From contig JAPDRN010000026.1 in the NCBI GenBank assembly GCA_030247855.1, positions 62,001-126,000 on the forward strand: 64,000 nt of DNA, written 5' to 3'. Of this stretch, positions 12,998 to 24,775 are shown piece after piece. Origin of the DNA: Knufia peltigerae (Eukaryota; Ascomycota; Eurotiomycetes; Chaetothyriales; Trichomeriaceae). The notes beneath the pieces are model-generated. The model made no database searches and was not told the DNA's origin. It was given only the letters and a program-made list of their open reading frames with translations. The stretch's first letter is position 1. The number at the start of each line of letters is the position of its first letter. Made by a program: the position numbers and the translations under genes.

Positions 12998-13087
12998 CGA
13001 GGAACATGGGACTCGAACCCACAACCTTGGCTTAGCAACTATGTCAATTGATAGGAGAGCCACGCGCTACCATTGCGCCAATCCCCC
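12998..13087 (-). tRNA. tRNA-Arg (anticodon CCU) with an 18-base intron
   Basis: All arms fold. The acceptor stem is 13081-13087 with 12999-13005 (three G-U pairs). The D stem is GCGC/GCGC, the anticodon stem TGGCT/AGCCA, and the T stem GTGGG/CCCAT with loop TTCGAGT. U33 is followed by anticodon CCU at 13055-13053. An 18-base intron (13034-13051) sits just after position 37, the canonical place for eukaryotic tRNA introns. G is the discriminator base. The tRNA reads AGG codons. A run of seven T on the transcribed sense, about 62 bases downstream, could end Pol III transcription. Confidence 0.88.
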
Positions 13088-14352
13088 TCGAATAAAAGGC
13101 CCGCTTTAAGACGATGGCAATTTTGTGTGCAAAATTATGACCTAATTTTGGTCAATATGGACTATATAGGTATGTTTTAATCTACACTATTTGGCGTAAC
13201 TGTGCAAGTTTATTCTAGTAATGATGTTGCTAAGCATACGTGAAAAAATACATACGGAGTATTAGCTGTAACGACCCCCGACTTTTCGTCGCTTTATCTG
13301 AGCAAATTCCGACATCGTTTCGGCACGAGATGAAAAAGCTTGCCTTACAGCAGTCACAACCTTGGGCATTCAAATTCCAGGATTGTACTGCTTTTATGAT
13401 GGACACTGGGCTCTATGTTTCTCCCCATCATGATTATTAACAAGGCTTGTGGTATAGAACCCCTCTCGCTGAGACACATAGTATTTGAGGGAACACTGAA
13501 CGACTCTAGAAAGGCTACCTACCTGAGGATGCCATTGGCCTCAAAGCCACTGACAAAGTGGCACGACGCAATAAGATCATGTGGCTTCGTCCAGGTCTTT
13601 CAATCCCAACGAAGAGCGTTGAGTTTCTTGTCTCCTCATCTTTGGCTGCGCGCCATTTCGATAGAAAGAATTTCCTAAAAAAGAATACTACTTCAGTTTG
13701 ATCAACCCTATGGCTGATGAAGATAGTACGTTGTTCACCTCGATTGACGCATGGCGAGGAGGTACGAACAAGGATCTCCTGCTCCCACGGGAACTGCTCA
13801 GACAAGGGGGATTTCGGAGACTACCACTGTTGACATCGATTCTTTAAAATCTCTTCCAATTCGATGCCACGACGGCGAGCCGGCCATTCAACTGAGAGAC
13901 GATTTCGGCTTCCGTGAGGCTTGTTGGTCCGAGATCCGGTCCGTCTACTACGGAGGCAACATTTCTATCGCGACGTATCCAGTCATGTTCGTTGCCAGGG
14001 CATCCTCGATACCGAAACGTCCTTGATCCGAACAACGGACTTTGGCACCTGAATGGATTGACCAAGAGAATGGTAAACGATATAGAGAAAAGAGTCAGTT
14101 GGCAAACAAATACGTATTCACATTTTCCCAGAGCTAAACATTTCTCAAACTGAAACCCGCCAACACCATGTGCGAAACTTTTCCTGGCTCCTCAGTCAAG
14201 GATGATTTCCTTTTCCTTTTCTTTTCTTTCTTTTCTGTACATTGCTGGGCCAGGAGGTATTCCCACTTCCATGGTCCATCGGCCTCCTCCAAAGCAACGA
14301 GATTTATTGAGATCAGGAGCTTCCGGGCCTTTCGATGGACGCAGGTCTTCCA
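13088..14352. other. Intergenic, 1.3 kb, AT-rich start with small hairpins
   Basis: Just upstream of the tRNA the DNA is AT-rich and holds a perfect 7-bp stem with a 4-base loop (13119-13136), then a second short inverted pair (GACC/GGTC, 13139-13153). One TACGGAGTA lies at 13253. No gene is recognised; the rest includes the presumed 3' UTR of the cystathionine beta-lyase gene. Confidence 0.6.
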
Positions 14353-15799
14353 TCAGGGTTCGTTTTCGGCTGCCGCGTCTGCAGCAAGCTGTTCGCCTTC
14401 TTCAGGGTGTCGGGCGCCGACAGTGGCGTTCTTTGCGTAGATTCCATCCAAGGTTACGTTCATTGCGCCCGACTGAACCAAGGCACTCCGTAGATCTTCA
14501 AGGAGATCCTCCCCATCCTCAATACCAACACACAGCCGGATGAGGTCTTCAGGGACACCCCGATCCGCACGAGTCTTCGCATCGATACTCGCGTGACTCA
14601 TGCGGCAAGGCATACTGATCAGAGAGTTAACACAGCCAAAGCTCACACTAATGGCCCACAGCTTGGCCGACTCAACGATCCTCTCAGACAATTGGATGTC
14701 ACCGGTCTCGAAGGAAAGAACAGCTCCAGGGCCGCGGGCCATGGAGTTGAACAGACCATACTGAGGATGGCTCTGAAGTCCAGGGTAGCGGACCTTAAAG
14801 CCAGCCGACTCGAGGAACCGGGCGATCAACATGGCGTTGCCCTGCTGTGCATCCATGCGAACTTTCAGCGTCTTGATTCCTCTCATCAACAGCCAACAAT
14901 CGAACGGCGCCAGGCCACAACCCGATGCATTGATCGTGAAATATAGCTTTTCTCCCAGTGCTTCATCGCTGACGGCAATGACACCAGCCATGAGATCGTG
15001 ATGGCCAGACAGATATTTGGTCCCAGACTCGTAAACAATGTCCGCACCCAACTCTAGGGGATTTTGAAGATATGGCGATAACATGGTGTTGTCCACGCTG
15101 ACAACGCAGGCCGGGTTGGCGGCATGTGCCATGTTTGATATTGTGGGTATGTCCACGATCTTGATCAGTGGGTTCGTGGGTGTTTCGAGAAGGACCATGG
15201 CAGTCTTGGAGCTCAAGACTTCCTGTACTTTTTCAGGTGTCGTGGTGTCGACGTGATGCACGATGATACCGCCATGGGTGGACAAATATTTTAGCAGTCT
15301 GTGTGTGCCTCCATACAAGTCATCTCCCGTCACGACTTCATCACCTGGTCGCAGCTGGCGGGTTATCACATCGAGGGCCCCCATCCCAGAAGAGACGACA
15401 AGAGCTCGCTTCGCGCGCATGATTTTGGCGAGGTGTTTCTCGAGGTGGGTGCGGGTCGGATTACCACTGCGGGTGTAATCGTAGTCGGAGGCGCCGCCCG
15501 TCGCAGATGTCTGCTTGAATGTTGCAGACTGCATCATGAAATCAGTTGAGGCAATATGAGAAGAGAGCTTGTATACTGACCTGGTAGATTGGGACGCTAC
15601 TGGCATTATACTGGTCATTACCTTCGGAGTAGACCAGCTGGGTTGCGATGGCATAATTCCGGCTTCCCCTTGGACTGGAAGGGGCTGGCGATGGTGGCAG
15701 ATCATGGCCGTCCAGGTCAACTTGAGCGAAAGCCTTGTTCAAGGTGCTGAGTTTGGGATTCTTCAATGGCGGTGTAGAGGAGGAACCTGACTCAGACAT
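14353..15799 (-). CDS. metG: Cystathionine beta-lyase, PLP-dependent
   Basis: Exons 15581-15799 and 14353-15528 join in phase 0 over a 52-base intron; 464 residues, like yeast Str3 (465). The enzyme cleaves cystathionine to homocysteine, pyruvate and ammonia in methionine synthesis. Visible Cys/Met-metabolism PLP signatures: YDYTRSGNPTR, SSGMGALDVI, GDDLYGGTHRLL, ETPTNPL, VSVDNTMLSPYLQNP and SGTKYLSGHHDL, whose Lys is the PLP Schiff-base residue. The C-terminus has the family block RLCVGIEDGEDLLEDL. The N-terminal about 45 residues are low-complexity and Ser/Pro-rich. Str3-type enzymes can be peroxisomal; I see no classical PTS1 here (it ends AENEP). The symbol follows Aspergillus usage. Cystathionine gamma-synthase and gamma-lyase are relatives, but the sequence fits beta-lyase best. 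Confidence 0.9.
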
Positions 15800-18700
15800 G
15801 GTGGTGGCGGGGAAAAGGTGGTGGAGGGATGAGCTCGAAGACCTGGAGCGTAGATATCAAGATGTTCAGGGACATATGAGGACTATCAGGTCGGATTGAG
15901 GGACTCTGATAGAGCCAGAAGTGTATCACAAAGGCGTGGACAAGTGAGCAACGATTGAGAACAGTCACAGTGGGAAAAAGCAGTCAAGTTCTAGAGAGGG
16001 CGAAGAAGCCGCAGACGGTGGAATTGTGGAGCGCTAGAGCAATGACGCGATCGGCTAGAAGAGCTTTTTCCCCGACTTCATTCCGCACGGTACTTGAAGA
16101 GCTCATATCCGTATCAATCTATACGGAGTACACAAGTACAACCTTGTCTGGGGTAAAGCAGTTGAAGCTACTCGGCACCCGGTACGGACACTCTAAGTTT
16201 GTTCATGTATCCTGCACTGTCGGAAGAATTCCTGGGGTTTTCAGATGCGCAGCCTACAACTACCGAGCACGTCTTCCCTGCACCTCATTATCCCATATTG
16301 CTTAGCGCTATAAGGGTCGAGTGTCAGGCACTTACCAGGTAGGCACGAGGTGTCCGATCTATCGCAATAGCTCGCCCAGTCAATATGGCGTCTCAGCCTC
16401 TCAAGTTCTCTTGGCCCAACAAACGAGCAATCTTTCCACTATTATCAACTGGAAATTGATAAAGAGCTGCACTTTGGAGATCGGAACGGCGCCAACATAG
16501 AATAACCACTTGGAGAGAGTCTTCGTGATTCGCAGAGGGTTGAATCCTACAATAAGGGTCACAGCCGTTAAGATCCTCCTCACCGATCCTTCGAAATTTC
16601 CGAGTGTGTGGTCAATGCTAGGCCTTCAGGTACGAGAAATATCAGATATTCGACAACGGCAATCACAAGCGACGATCAATATGCGATGTGCTGTTCCCCT
16701 CTCACTTCGTGCGTAGAAGTATCACAGGCTCAAGATCTGACTTTGCGATTCACTGCCATGTGAGTTTAGTACAAAACAATCCTCATTGTTTATCGTCTTG
16801 AAGCAAAAAACGCATTGGCAGTCTACAAAGTCCCGTACGAATCTTCTCAGTACTCAATACTCCGTACATCATCCTGCACCGAAGAAAAAGGCTAGTCGAC
16901 ATGTCAAGTCTCAACAAGTGCCACTAGCAAGGGGTGTAGAGTCAACAATCAAAATGCAGAGCCCTGGCATGATTGAACCCCCATATGCGTAGTGTCAACA
17001 AAGATACCAAACAGTGGTGTACCCCGTAGTCATAATGATATTGATGGCCACAACAATAATTTTACTTCTTGGCCACGATATATCAATAGTGCTCGTGATA
17101 GTTGACGTACGAAAACTCCACGCATGCGATGCAAAAACATCTCAAGTGTCCATACTCAGACAGTATATGTTGTTGAACTGTATCAATGCATACGAGGATC
17201 CTTGTCGAAGTGCTCGTGGCTATCAAACGGTTGACGCACGAGTCCAATAGGGCTCAATGCACAGCATGTCATGGTATGATGTTTGATACGATGAAACGAT
17301 GATGGCATTTGAACCCCTCCAAAACAACATCCATGCGCAGCAGGTGTACCTTCGCTGCCCAAGACCGCCTTGATCGACCAGGTCCGACCGCAAGTGAGTC
17401 TAGGGCGTGCCAGGACGTGAAAATCTCAACGTGTCAAGGTAAGGATCATAACTTGTGGCTTTTTTTGGTCTGCCCCTGGAATCAAAACACGCCGGTATGT
17501 CGGGAGTGGGGCCGATGCTGGCCTGTGGATGATGGGAAGTGCCTGTTTCCTTGTCCAACGAGGGTGGGACTTTATGCTCGTACAAGTGGCCGGACGCGAA
17601 GGGAGTACGGGATAGTAGATTGTAGAGAAAGGAAGCCAGCTCTGGCGATGATTCCGTACATGCAGAAACAGGACAAATTATTGTGCAGCTTAGCCGCACA
17701 ACAGGAGTACAACCTGTATCCGTATAACAACTCCAGATCTCCGGGCTTCTTAGGGACTGGCAAACGCTGGTATTGGCTCCTGCAAGACCCGCTAAAAGAA
17801 GTTGAACCAAGAGGCAGGGATGTAGGATTTCGTCCAATGCGGTGCTTCGCCCTAGATAGGCTGTTTCGCCAAGGGGGCTGGTCGACGCGCTGCTGGTCCT
17901 TGGGGCTCTGATCCTGAAATTGCCATGCGTTCTTCATGGGCCGCCTTCTGACTGGAGGCCCTGGTACCACAAGGCCGCGTGTTCGACAAGTCCGGGCCAG
18001 AAAAGAACCAGCATTGGAGGTGCCGGAAAGTCAATCGACTTATGAACAGGGTACAGCGTCCGACGGTTCTGCAGGGCAAAACCATACATACTCTGGTTGC
18101 AATCGGACGCACCCAGTGTTTCGTGGAATGTCTCATACCCAAAAAAAACCCTCAGTGTTTGCTGACCTCTGAGCCCTGGCCACCGACATTCTTGCCATGT
18201 CACTGTTCGTCGCGTCCGACTGACACAACAACTTCTCATCAAGATGGCCATAGCATCGCACCAGCGCCGAGAAGCGACAAGCATCACAGTGAGATTGGGT
18301 GTAAAATTAGCTGGGTCAGTAGCACTGGGGTTGGTGTGTTTACAACATGGGCGTCCAGGGGCATGGCAGGTAATTTGAAAGTATGACGGTAATTTTGGTT
18401 AGACTGGTGACAGCTAGTCTGACAAGGGCAGCGCGTCGATGAGCCCAAGGATCACTGTAAACGGGCTGATCTGTACCTATCCTGGGCTAGTGTGTATTCT
18501 AGCGCGGTAATTTACGCCGTAATGGACTCGACCGGTCCGTCATTTGCGGCCTGCGCCTTTGTCTCGCCAAAGAGACGGTAGTACCGTGTAGCACCAGCAC
18601 CGGCGAGCACTTGTGCCTGCAGACTGAGCCACGCCATTTCCTCCTTTTGACGGCCTCCGACCCTGCAACTTCAATGAACCTGTTGTTGATCTGATGCATC

Positions 18701-19556
18701 GCACACACTCTCTCCTCCTCCTCCTCCTACCGACCTACACTCACCTCGTCGTCCTTGCCATCGACCTTCGATGATCCGTCAACGTCGCCGTGGTCGCTGT
18801 CTCTCGTTTTGCGACCGATAACCCTTTCCTACGACTAGTCGAATCCCCCTTTGGACTCAGCGCTTCTGCTTCTCAAGCCATCCTTTGTTCAAGACTTGCC
18901 AGCACCGTCAAGACAGTGCTCGCGTTCGCTCATTCAACCTCGACAAAGTCTGCCCTTTTTTCCACTCGGTCGACCACGTTCTTTCGAACTTGTTCCCTCT
19001 TCGATCACTCATTTATTTGTGGCCAATCTCAACCATCCTAGAAGCGGTCTCTCTGCGCGCTCACGCCGGCCGCACATTATACACCTGCAATCCTTGGTTG
19101 TTGTCTTTGTCTCTTCAAACAATTGGCTGGACCAACTACCTGGAGGGAACGCAAAAGCCACGGTCTTTGTTGGTTATTCTCGGACAAATATAGCTCAAAG
19201 ACGGTCGACTCTTATGCTACGGCTTTCCTAGACCAACAGTCTCAACTTTCCACGGACCGATACAAAGAGGGCTTTGCGAGGAGGAACCTTTGCTACTGAG
19301 AGAAACCTACCGATTTAATTTGGATCTCGTCAGGACACGATTCTCACCCACGAGAAGTTGACATCCTGCTCCCTCTCAAAAGCTTAGCCGACTGGATTTC
19401 TTTTTGAGGATCTTTGGGTCCTAGCCACTCATTTACACAACAAGCTCTCACTGCATACACTCGTTTTATCAAAGCCTGAAGTGAGTCCTGGACCCCCCTT
19501 TTGTTGCTGGAGTGGTACTGACCAAGGAAATTGCAGTATATTCTAGAATCTACATC
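15800..19556. other. Intergenic, 3.8 kb, with probable msb2 leader at the right end
   Basis: No gene is recognised between 15800 and about 18700. TACGGAGTA-type motifs lie at 16122 and 16858. From about 18700 to 19480 the plus strand is pyrimidine-rich with CTC repeats near 18711, as expected for the promoter and long 5' leader of the mucin gene. Several short upstream open frames lie in this leader. A frame of 200 codons at 17309-17911 has no recognisable protein features. Confidence 0.55.
19481..19536 (+). other. Probable 5' UTR intron of the msb2 gene
   Basis: GTGAGT at 19481 and TTGCAG ending at 19536 bound a 56-base intron that stops 20 bases before the mucin ATG. The in-frame extension upstream of that ATG begins inside this intron, so it is not coding. 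Transcript reads would settle it. Confidence 0.6.
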
Positions 19557-21695
19557 ATGAAGTTCTCCTCGATTACCGTTTTGTCTGCGATCCTCGCAGG
19601 CACCCTCGCCGAGGCTGTCCCTGCGTCTGACCCACGGCGAACCGACCTGAAGCCCAGGTACTACTTTCCTCGGGTCGTGAAGAGAGAAATCCTGGGTTTG
19701 AATCTGACTTCGTCTGATTCAACCGATTCATCTGATTCATCGAGTACGACTTCGACCGCTACGGGCATTGATGGTGTTTTCTCCAACGCGTTCTCTGGAT
19801 TGAATTCCATCATCTCAAGCGACTCGACATCAAGCGTTCCTACGAATTCGGACGCCAGCACGACTGACCCATCCACCAACCTACCGGGACCCGCGATAAC
19901 AGGGACAGGTCCACTGTCGTTCCCGGCCACCAGCACCGACTCGTCCGACAGCACAGCCTCTGCAACGGGCAGTGACCCCACGATCACAAGCTCCAGCAGC
20001 AATGGTTTCGGTATTACTCTTGGACTCGGCTCGATCATTACCACAAGCAGCGATTCGTCCACTGCAACGAGTACTGACTCGGCCCTCGAGTCCGCAAGTT
20101 CCGCTGCGACGTCCATTCTTTCGCTCGCGAGTTCTCTCGAATCTGCGGCATCTACGGCTGCCAGCTCAGACCTGGCTTCAATTTCTTCAGCTTTGTCGTC
20201 TGCTGCGTCCGTAGCTTCCTCGATCGCCTCTGATGTCAGTTCAGACGATTCGGCCATTACGTCGACGCCAACATCTAACTTCTTCTCCGACATCACGACG
20301 ACCCCCACGAATATTATCACCACACCCACGGGCGGATTCGGGATCACTACAACACCGTCGACTACGACCGATGGCCCGACGATTATTGACACCGGGTCTA
20401 CTACACCGACCACAACGCCGACAACCACACCCACCGACGTAGGAATCACAACACCACCCACAACCACGCCAACAGGGCCAACTTCACCTCCGCCAGACAA
20501 CAACTCGACGACACCCACCACCACTCCGAGTATTACGGACACCCCCCCTACCACAACCCCAACAATTACTCCCACTCCCGAGCCTGGAAATTCTACCACC
20601 ACTCCTGAAGTGACGCCTACCACTCCAACCGAGACGCCAACCGAGACGCCAACCGAGACTCCGACCCTGGAGCCAACTTTGACGCCGATTGCCAACACGA
20701 CCACCAGTATCCCGCCGTTGACTACGTCGGTGCCCCTGACCAATACGCTCAAACCCACAGGCACGGATTCGGCCACCGCTCTGACGCCCGAGTCTAGCAT
20801 CATCTCGGCTACATTCGTCGCTCCGAGTACCAAGTCGACCTCGTCTAGTAGCGCCGTCATCCCAACCTCGCTACCTGGCTTCATCCAACCGCCCGGAGGA
20901 GCAAACACTGCGCCAGCAAACACCACTCTAATCCAAATTGGTTTCGACTATGGTCTCAACTACGCTTTTGTGGTGTCATCTCAGACAGCCATCCAGCAGA
21001 TATTCTCGTATCTCCCACCCGGTCTCGGTCGTGGTATGAACCAAAATGCCAGTGACGTGGTCATGCAATATCTTCAACCATACAACACGTTGGACAGTCT
21101 CGACTACATCACCACGCTAGCATTGGCCTACATCCCTTCGGAACATGTCAACACACTCTCGGTGAATCTCTTGAACCCGAACTCGGATCTCTACAACAAC
21201 CCCAACCCGTCCATTTCCACTTTGATGGGCATGATCGATTCATCAATTCCTCTCCTGCCTGGGTCTGCCATGCAAGGTGGAGGCACGCCTATCAATTCGG
21301 CAAACAGCGCTGCTACTACCTCCGGCAGTGGCGAGTCCAACGGTGGTGCACCTGGATCTGGTGACAGCGGTGGTAGCTCTTCTGTGCGTCCGTCCTCGGT
21401 GGGTATCGCAGTCGGCGCGGTCGCCGGTGCAGCCGTCTATGGGGCTGCCATGTTCCTGGTCGCGCGCAGATACAAGAAGAAGAAGTCGGGACACCAGAGA
21501 TCGAGCAGTGTGCAATCGGGTCAGAACCGAGCTGGAGAACAATCCAACCTTATGGTTGCGGGCGGCCGTGGTAGCTACGGTACACGATTTGGCGGTCGAA
21601 CATCTCAAAACAGTGACCGAAGTGGTTCCAACCGGAGTGGACGAACGTACATTAGTCCGCCCGTCATGGCCGAGAACAGTTTGGGTTGGAACTGA
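19557..21695 (+). CDS. msb2: Msb2-type signalling mucin, single-pass membrane sensor
   Basis: One exon, 712 residues. The ATG at 19557 opens a signal peptide (MKFSSITVLSAILAGTLAEA). Residues about 55-455 are Ser/Thr/Pro-rich with TTTP and TPTE repeats, the expected O-glycosylated mucin part. Residues about 458-568 form the Hkr1-Msb2 homology region, recognisable by QIFSYLPPGLGRGM, LQPYNTLDSLDYITTLALAY and PSISTLMGMI. A Gly/Ser linker, a TM helix (about 615-637, GIAVGAVAGAAVYGAAMFLV) and a basic cytoplasmic tail follow. Msb2 homologues sense surface and osmotic cues at the plasma membrane and feed the filamentation/pathogenicity MAP kinase and HOG pathways through Cdc42/Ste11. A conserved extracellular stretch near the membrane may be shed by cleavage. 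A 5' UTR intron and a long leader precede it. Confidence 0.9.
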   Translation: MKFSSITVLSAILAGTLAEAVPASDPRRTDLKPRYYFPRVVKREILGLNLTSSDSTDSSDSSSTTSTATGIDGVFSNAFSGLNSIISSDSTSSVPTNSDASTTDPSTNLPGPAITGTGPLSFPATSTDSSDSTASATGSDPTITSSSSNGFGITLGLGSIITTSSDSSTATSTDSALESASSAATSILSLASSLESAASTAASSDLASISSALSSAASVASSIASDVSSDDSAITSTPTSNFFSDITTTPTNIITTPTGGFGITTTPSTTTDGPTIIDTGSTTPTTTPTTTPTDVGITTPPTTTPTGPTSPPPDNNSTTPTTTPSITDTPPTTTPTITPTPEPGNSTTTPEVTPTTPTETPTETPTETPTLEPTLTPIANTTTSIPPLTTSVPLTNTLKPTGTDSATALTPESSIISATFVAPSTKSTSSSSAVIPTSLPGFIQPPGGANTAPANTTLIQIGFDYGLNYAFVVSSQTAIQQIFSYLPPGLGRGMNQNASDVVMQYLQPYNTLDSLDYITTLALAYIPSEHVNTLSVNLLNPNSDLYNNPNPSISTLMGMIDSSIPLLPGSAMQGGGTPINSANSAATTSGSGESNGGAPGSGDSGGSSSVRPSSVGIAVGAVAGAAVYGAAMFLVARRYKKKKSGHQRSSSVQSGQNRAGEQSNLMVAGGRGSYGTRFGGRTSQNSDRSGSNRSGRTYISPPVMAENSLGWN

Positions 21696-22771
21696 GAGAT
21701 GTTTTGATGCGTCGAAAGATGTTGTACAGGGATGAAGATCCGTCATGCCCGTCTACGATATACCTCCACCTTTATTCACATAGTTACCCTTTTTTTTCCT
21801 TTTCGTTTCTTTTTCCTTGGACTTGTTCTTTTGCAAAGAGGAAGTCGGAGCGGTGAGTTGGAGAGTTCTCACCATTTTTGTAGCGTTATGTGGCGCAAGA
21901 CATCAAAAAAAAGCATGAGTGAGAGATGGGGAGAGGTGGAAGAGAAGGACGAGGAGGAAGGGGGAGAGCGGTGTATTTAGATGTACTTGGTGATGGTGCA
22001 GATTTATAGTACAAGATAGTTGGTTTGCATATGATGAGCAAGCAATTTAGCAATTACCTTGAATGTTCCGAGTATGGAGTACTCCGTAGTAATATTGTAG
22101 TAACATGATTTTGAAAACGTGATTCGACACATTCTTTTTGACCTCCTACGGAGTACACGTATATTGTACTTTTTTTTTGGACAGCCAGATTGATTATCCG
22201 CTAAAACAAGGGATGTGTGTGTTTCGTGGTGGCGAGAGAGTTATGGAGTATGATTTCTGTAAATTTATATTCGGGGATTTCATTGTACAAAAACTCGCTT
22301 CTTGTTGTCAGTCTCACAACCGCCCAACCAAACCACTCTTTGAGAGAGTTGTCTCTACACTACTTACTCTACACGAGTATACAATCAAACTACTTGGACT
22401 CTACACCCCATCATTCGTGTGATAATAACCAGGAGTCGCTCGGCTACTCCGTACGTCAAACAATCATCATCATCATCATCTTTCCAAACATCAATCATGA
22501 GGAAAAGAAATCTGTCCGAGGTAAAGAGGGTAGGTAGATATGACCTTGTCCGTGCCAGTCGACATAATAATTACCACTCGTACTATATGCTGACATGAAA
22601 AGCCAGCCATTATTGCTAGGCCCTCTCCTTGTTGACTTATGTCCGGGTCTCCGTCTCGTCTCTATTGATAAAAACCATCACCGCCCAATACACGACCCAT
22701 TGACTCCAATGACTTTTATACTCCACAAGTCAATGCCGTCTGGACCCCCCCCCTCCCCCCAACCCCTCTCC
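21696..22771. other. Intergenic, 1.1 kb, convergent 3' ends
   Basis: AT-rich and non-coding, between the 3' ends of msb2 (plus) and the hydrolase (minus). Three TACGGAGTA-type motifs lie within 375 bases (22080, 22147, 22445), and an ATC/CAT microsatellite lies at about 22463-22480. Confidence 0.65.
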
Positions 22772-23917
22772 TCAAAGCCCATGCTTGGCCAAAAAGTCAA
22801 ACGAGACTTGAAATCCCGCCGTGGCGTTGTTGTGCATCGGCAAGGCGTGGCCCGTGTCGGGTTGCAGGTCGATCTGGATGTCGGAGGCGTTGGGGAAGAT
22901 CTTGTACTGCTGAGGGACGCTGTACAGACCTCTGCAGTCCCCGCCGCAGATGTAAAAGTCCTTTTCCGCCAACATGTAATGGATGGGGCCCTTGAACGGA
23001 CCCGTGGCCCCCAGCAACTCGTACCCGCTGGTGATCTCGGCGACGGGGACGGCCTGCTTGAGCGAGTCGCCCAGGTCGAGCTGCGCCTGCGTGAAGTCGC
23101 CCGCGAAGAACAGGTTCTGGATCCCGACCTTTTCGCACAGGACGTAGCCGGGCGGCCTGTCGGGCGCGCGCCGGACGGCCCACGGCGCGTCCCCGACGGA
23201 CCCGAGGTACCGGTTCAGGACGAACCCGGTGATGACGGCGCCCTCGGTGAGCTCCGGGTAGGTCGCGATGAAGGCCGTGGTGAGGAACGACCCGTAGCTG
23301 TGGCCGACGTGCACCGTCTTGTTGGGTGCGGCGCCGACGCCCGTCACCGAGGCCAGGGTCCCGTTGCGCGCCAGCGTGGTCAGCTCCCGGAGGATCTCGA
23401 GCTCCAGCGGCGCCTGGACCCCCGTGTAGGCGTCCGGGTGGTCCGACCGGCCCGCGCTCAGGCGGTCGTACGTGAGGATGGAGTACCCGGCGTCGAGCGC
23501 GGCGTCGACGTACGAGTGGCCCGGGGGGTCGGCGTCCCAGTATCGCCCGTCGTAGTGGGCCCCGTGCGAGGCGATCTGCAGCACGCCCCCGCCGCCCACC
23601 GAGGGCGCGCACAGTCGGCCGTGGATGTTGTACGTCCCCGAGATGGTGATGTTCTCGAGCACCAGCTCGTTGCCCGGAGGGGCGCTCCAGGCGCTGCTCT
23701 CGATGGCCCACGCCGCCGCGTCGAGGTCGGTGTCGACCGTGCGAAGGTCGTACCTGGCCCCCGGCGCGCTGGCGGGGATCGCGACGTCGAACTCCTTGCA
23801 CACGGACGACGACGCCGACGGACCTCGTGTCGTTGCGTGCGCCACCGGCGACGCCCACACCGAGCTCCTGTGGCGGTCGATGAGGAAAAGAATCGCCGCG
23901 GCGAGAAGTCCAGCCAT
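22772..23917 (-). CDS. Secreted alpha/beta-hydrolase
   Basis: One exon, 381 residues. The first ATG is at 23917; the longer open frame begins with a non-ATG codon. The N-terminus MAGLLAAAILFLID is a likely signal peptide or anchor. An alpha/beta-hydrolase catalytic triad is complete: Ser208 in GHSYGS, an acid in EKDF (Asp320) and His357 in TGHALP. An oxyanion-hole-like HGAHYDG block sits near residue 119. Similar fungal secreted hydrolases are esterases or lipase-like enzymes; the substrate cannot be told. The coding DNA is much richer in GC than its neighbours (about two thirds by eye), which also opens long frames on the opposite strand. There is no intron. It could be foreign or just strongly codon-biased. 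Confidence 0.85.
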   Translation of the reverse strand: MAGLLAAAILFLIDRHRSSVWASPVAHATTRGPSASSSVCKEFDVAIPASAPGARYDLRTVDTDLDAAAWAIESSAWSAPPGNELVLENITISGTYNIHGRLCAPSVGGGGVLQIASHGAHYDGRYWDADPPGHSYVDAALDAGYSILTYDRLSAGRSDHPDAYTGVQAPLELEILRELTTLARNGTLASVTGVGAAPNKTVHVGHSYGSFLTTAFIATYPELTEGAVITGFVLNRYLGSVGDAPWAVRRAPDRPPGYVLCEKVGIQNLFFAGDFTQAQLDLGDSLKQAVPVAEITSGYELLGATGPFKGPIHYMLAEKDFYICGGDCRGLYSVPQQYKIFPNASDIQIDLQPDTGHALPMHNNATAGFQVSFDFLAKHGL

Positions 23918-24775
23918 GTCGATGTAGAAGCAGTGGTTGTTTCCGTATGGATTGTAATTGTGCAACTTGTCATTCGGGGAGGGTCGAAAGGGGAGGTTTT
24001 ATATAGACCTGTGAAGCTCACACGCACAGCACATGGCGATGAGCTCATAGTGGTCCCGTCCACAGCCTCTTACTTGATGCAACTGCGTATCGTTTTGCGA
24101 GTACGAAGACACATGGCCGCATGAGTGCATTACATGCTGCCGTAGTGCAACGCTAGTGGGATGTCTTGTTATATTCGCTCTAGCTTCTTTCATGATTTAG
24201 GACTCTCTCGTGGGCTCTCACGGGGTGAAAAGTCTTGCGCAGCCTCGTAGGCATATAACTGTACGGAGTATATTTGCTGATGGAATGATCCAACGACTGC
24301 TTATGCGTATTCGCTTAAAGTGAGGTTGCATAGTGGTCTTAACAAGGCTGTGCGCCGAGGCTGAATTCCGCCCAATAAGAGTGCCGCATATCTTGCCTTG
24401 GTCTTGGCCGCGGTCGAGGAATACGCATCCGATCAAGGCCCGAATACGCACCATCCTCACTGATGCACCGTGAGCTGAAATCTGATAATTGGAATACTTC
24501 TACAGTGATTTCACAGATGTCCCACTGCAAGCTGGTGCCCTTGGCATTCTCCATCGATATGCGTATACAGAGACGGAGGCAGGCACAAATCACACACTGC
24601 AATGAAAGGTCGTGTTGATTGAACGTTGGTAAGTATGTGGCATAGAATTTTGGCTCGGCCGAAACCACATTGCACTTCCATCATATGTATTGAAGTGTGA
24701 CAAAACCAAGAGGCTGTATTCGGACGCAAAATGGATGGCCCGACTAGCACGAATCTGCAAAGACAATCATTCCTC
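23918..24775. other. Intergenic, 0.86 kb, promoter of the hydrolase
   Basis: No gene is seen. One TACGGAGTA copy lies at 24262. The base composition drops sharply from the GC-rich hydrolase gene. Confidence 0.6.

Noticed and set aside
16960..16985. T-arm-like TTGAACC sequence
   Set aside because: The flanking bases cannot pair as a T stem and no D or anticodon arm lies at the right distance.
17309..17911. 200-codon plus-strand frame in the 15.8-19.5 kb gap
   Set aside because: No signal peptide, domain or splice evidence; residues look random and the opposite strand is equally open.
19661..20926. 421-codon minus-strand frame opposite msb2
   Set aside because: It is the reverse reading of the Ser/Thr/Pro repeats and gives only Val/Gly runs. 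The plus strand has the signal peptide, homology domain and TM.
22595..24124. 509-codon plus-strand frame opposite the secreted hydrolase
   Set aside because: It is the antisense shadow of a GC-rich gene. Its translation is Arg/Gly/Val-rich without domains, whereas the minus strand encodes a complete alpha/beta-hydrolase triad and a signal peptide.
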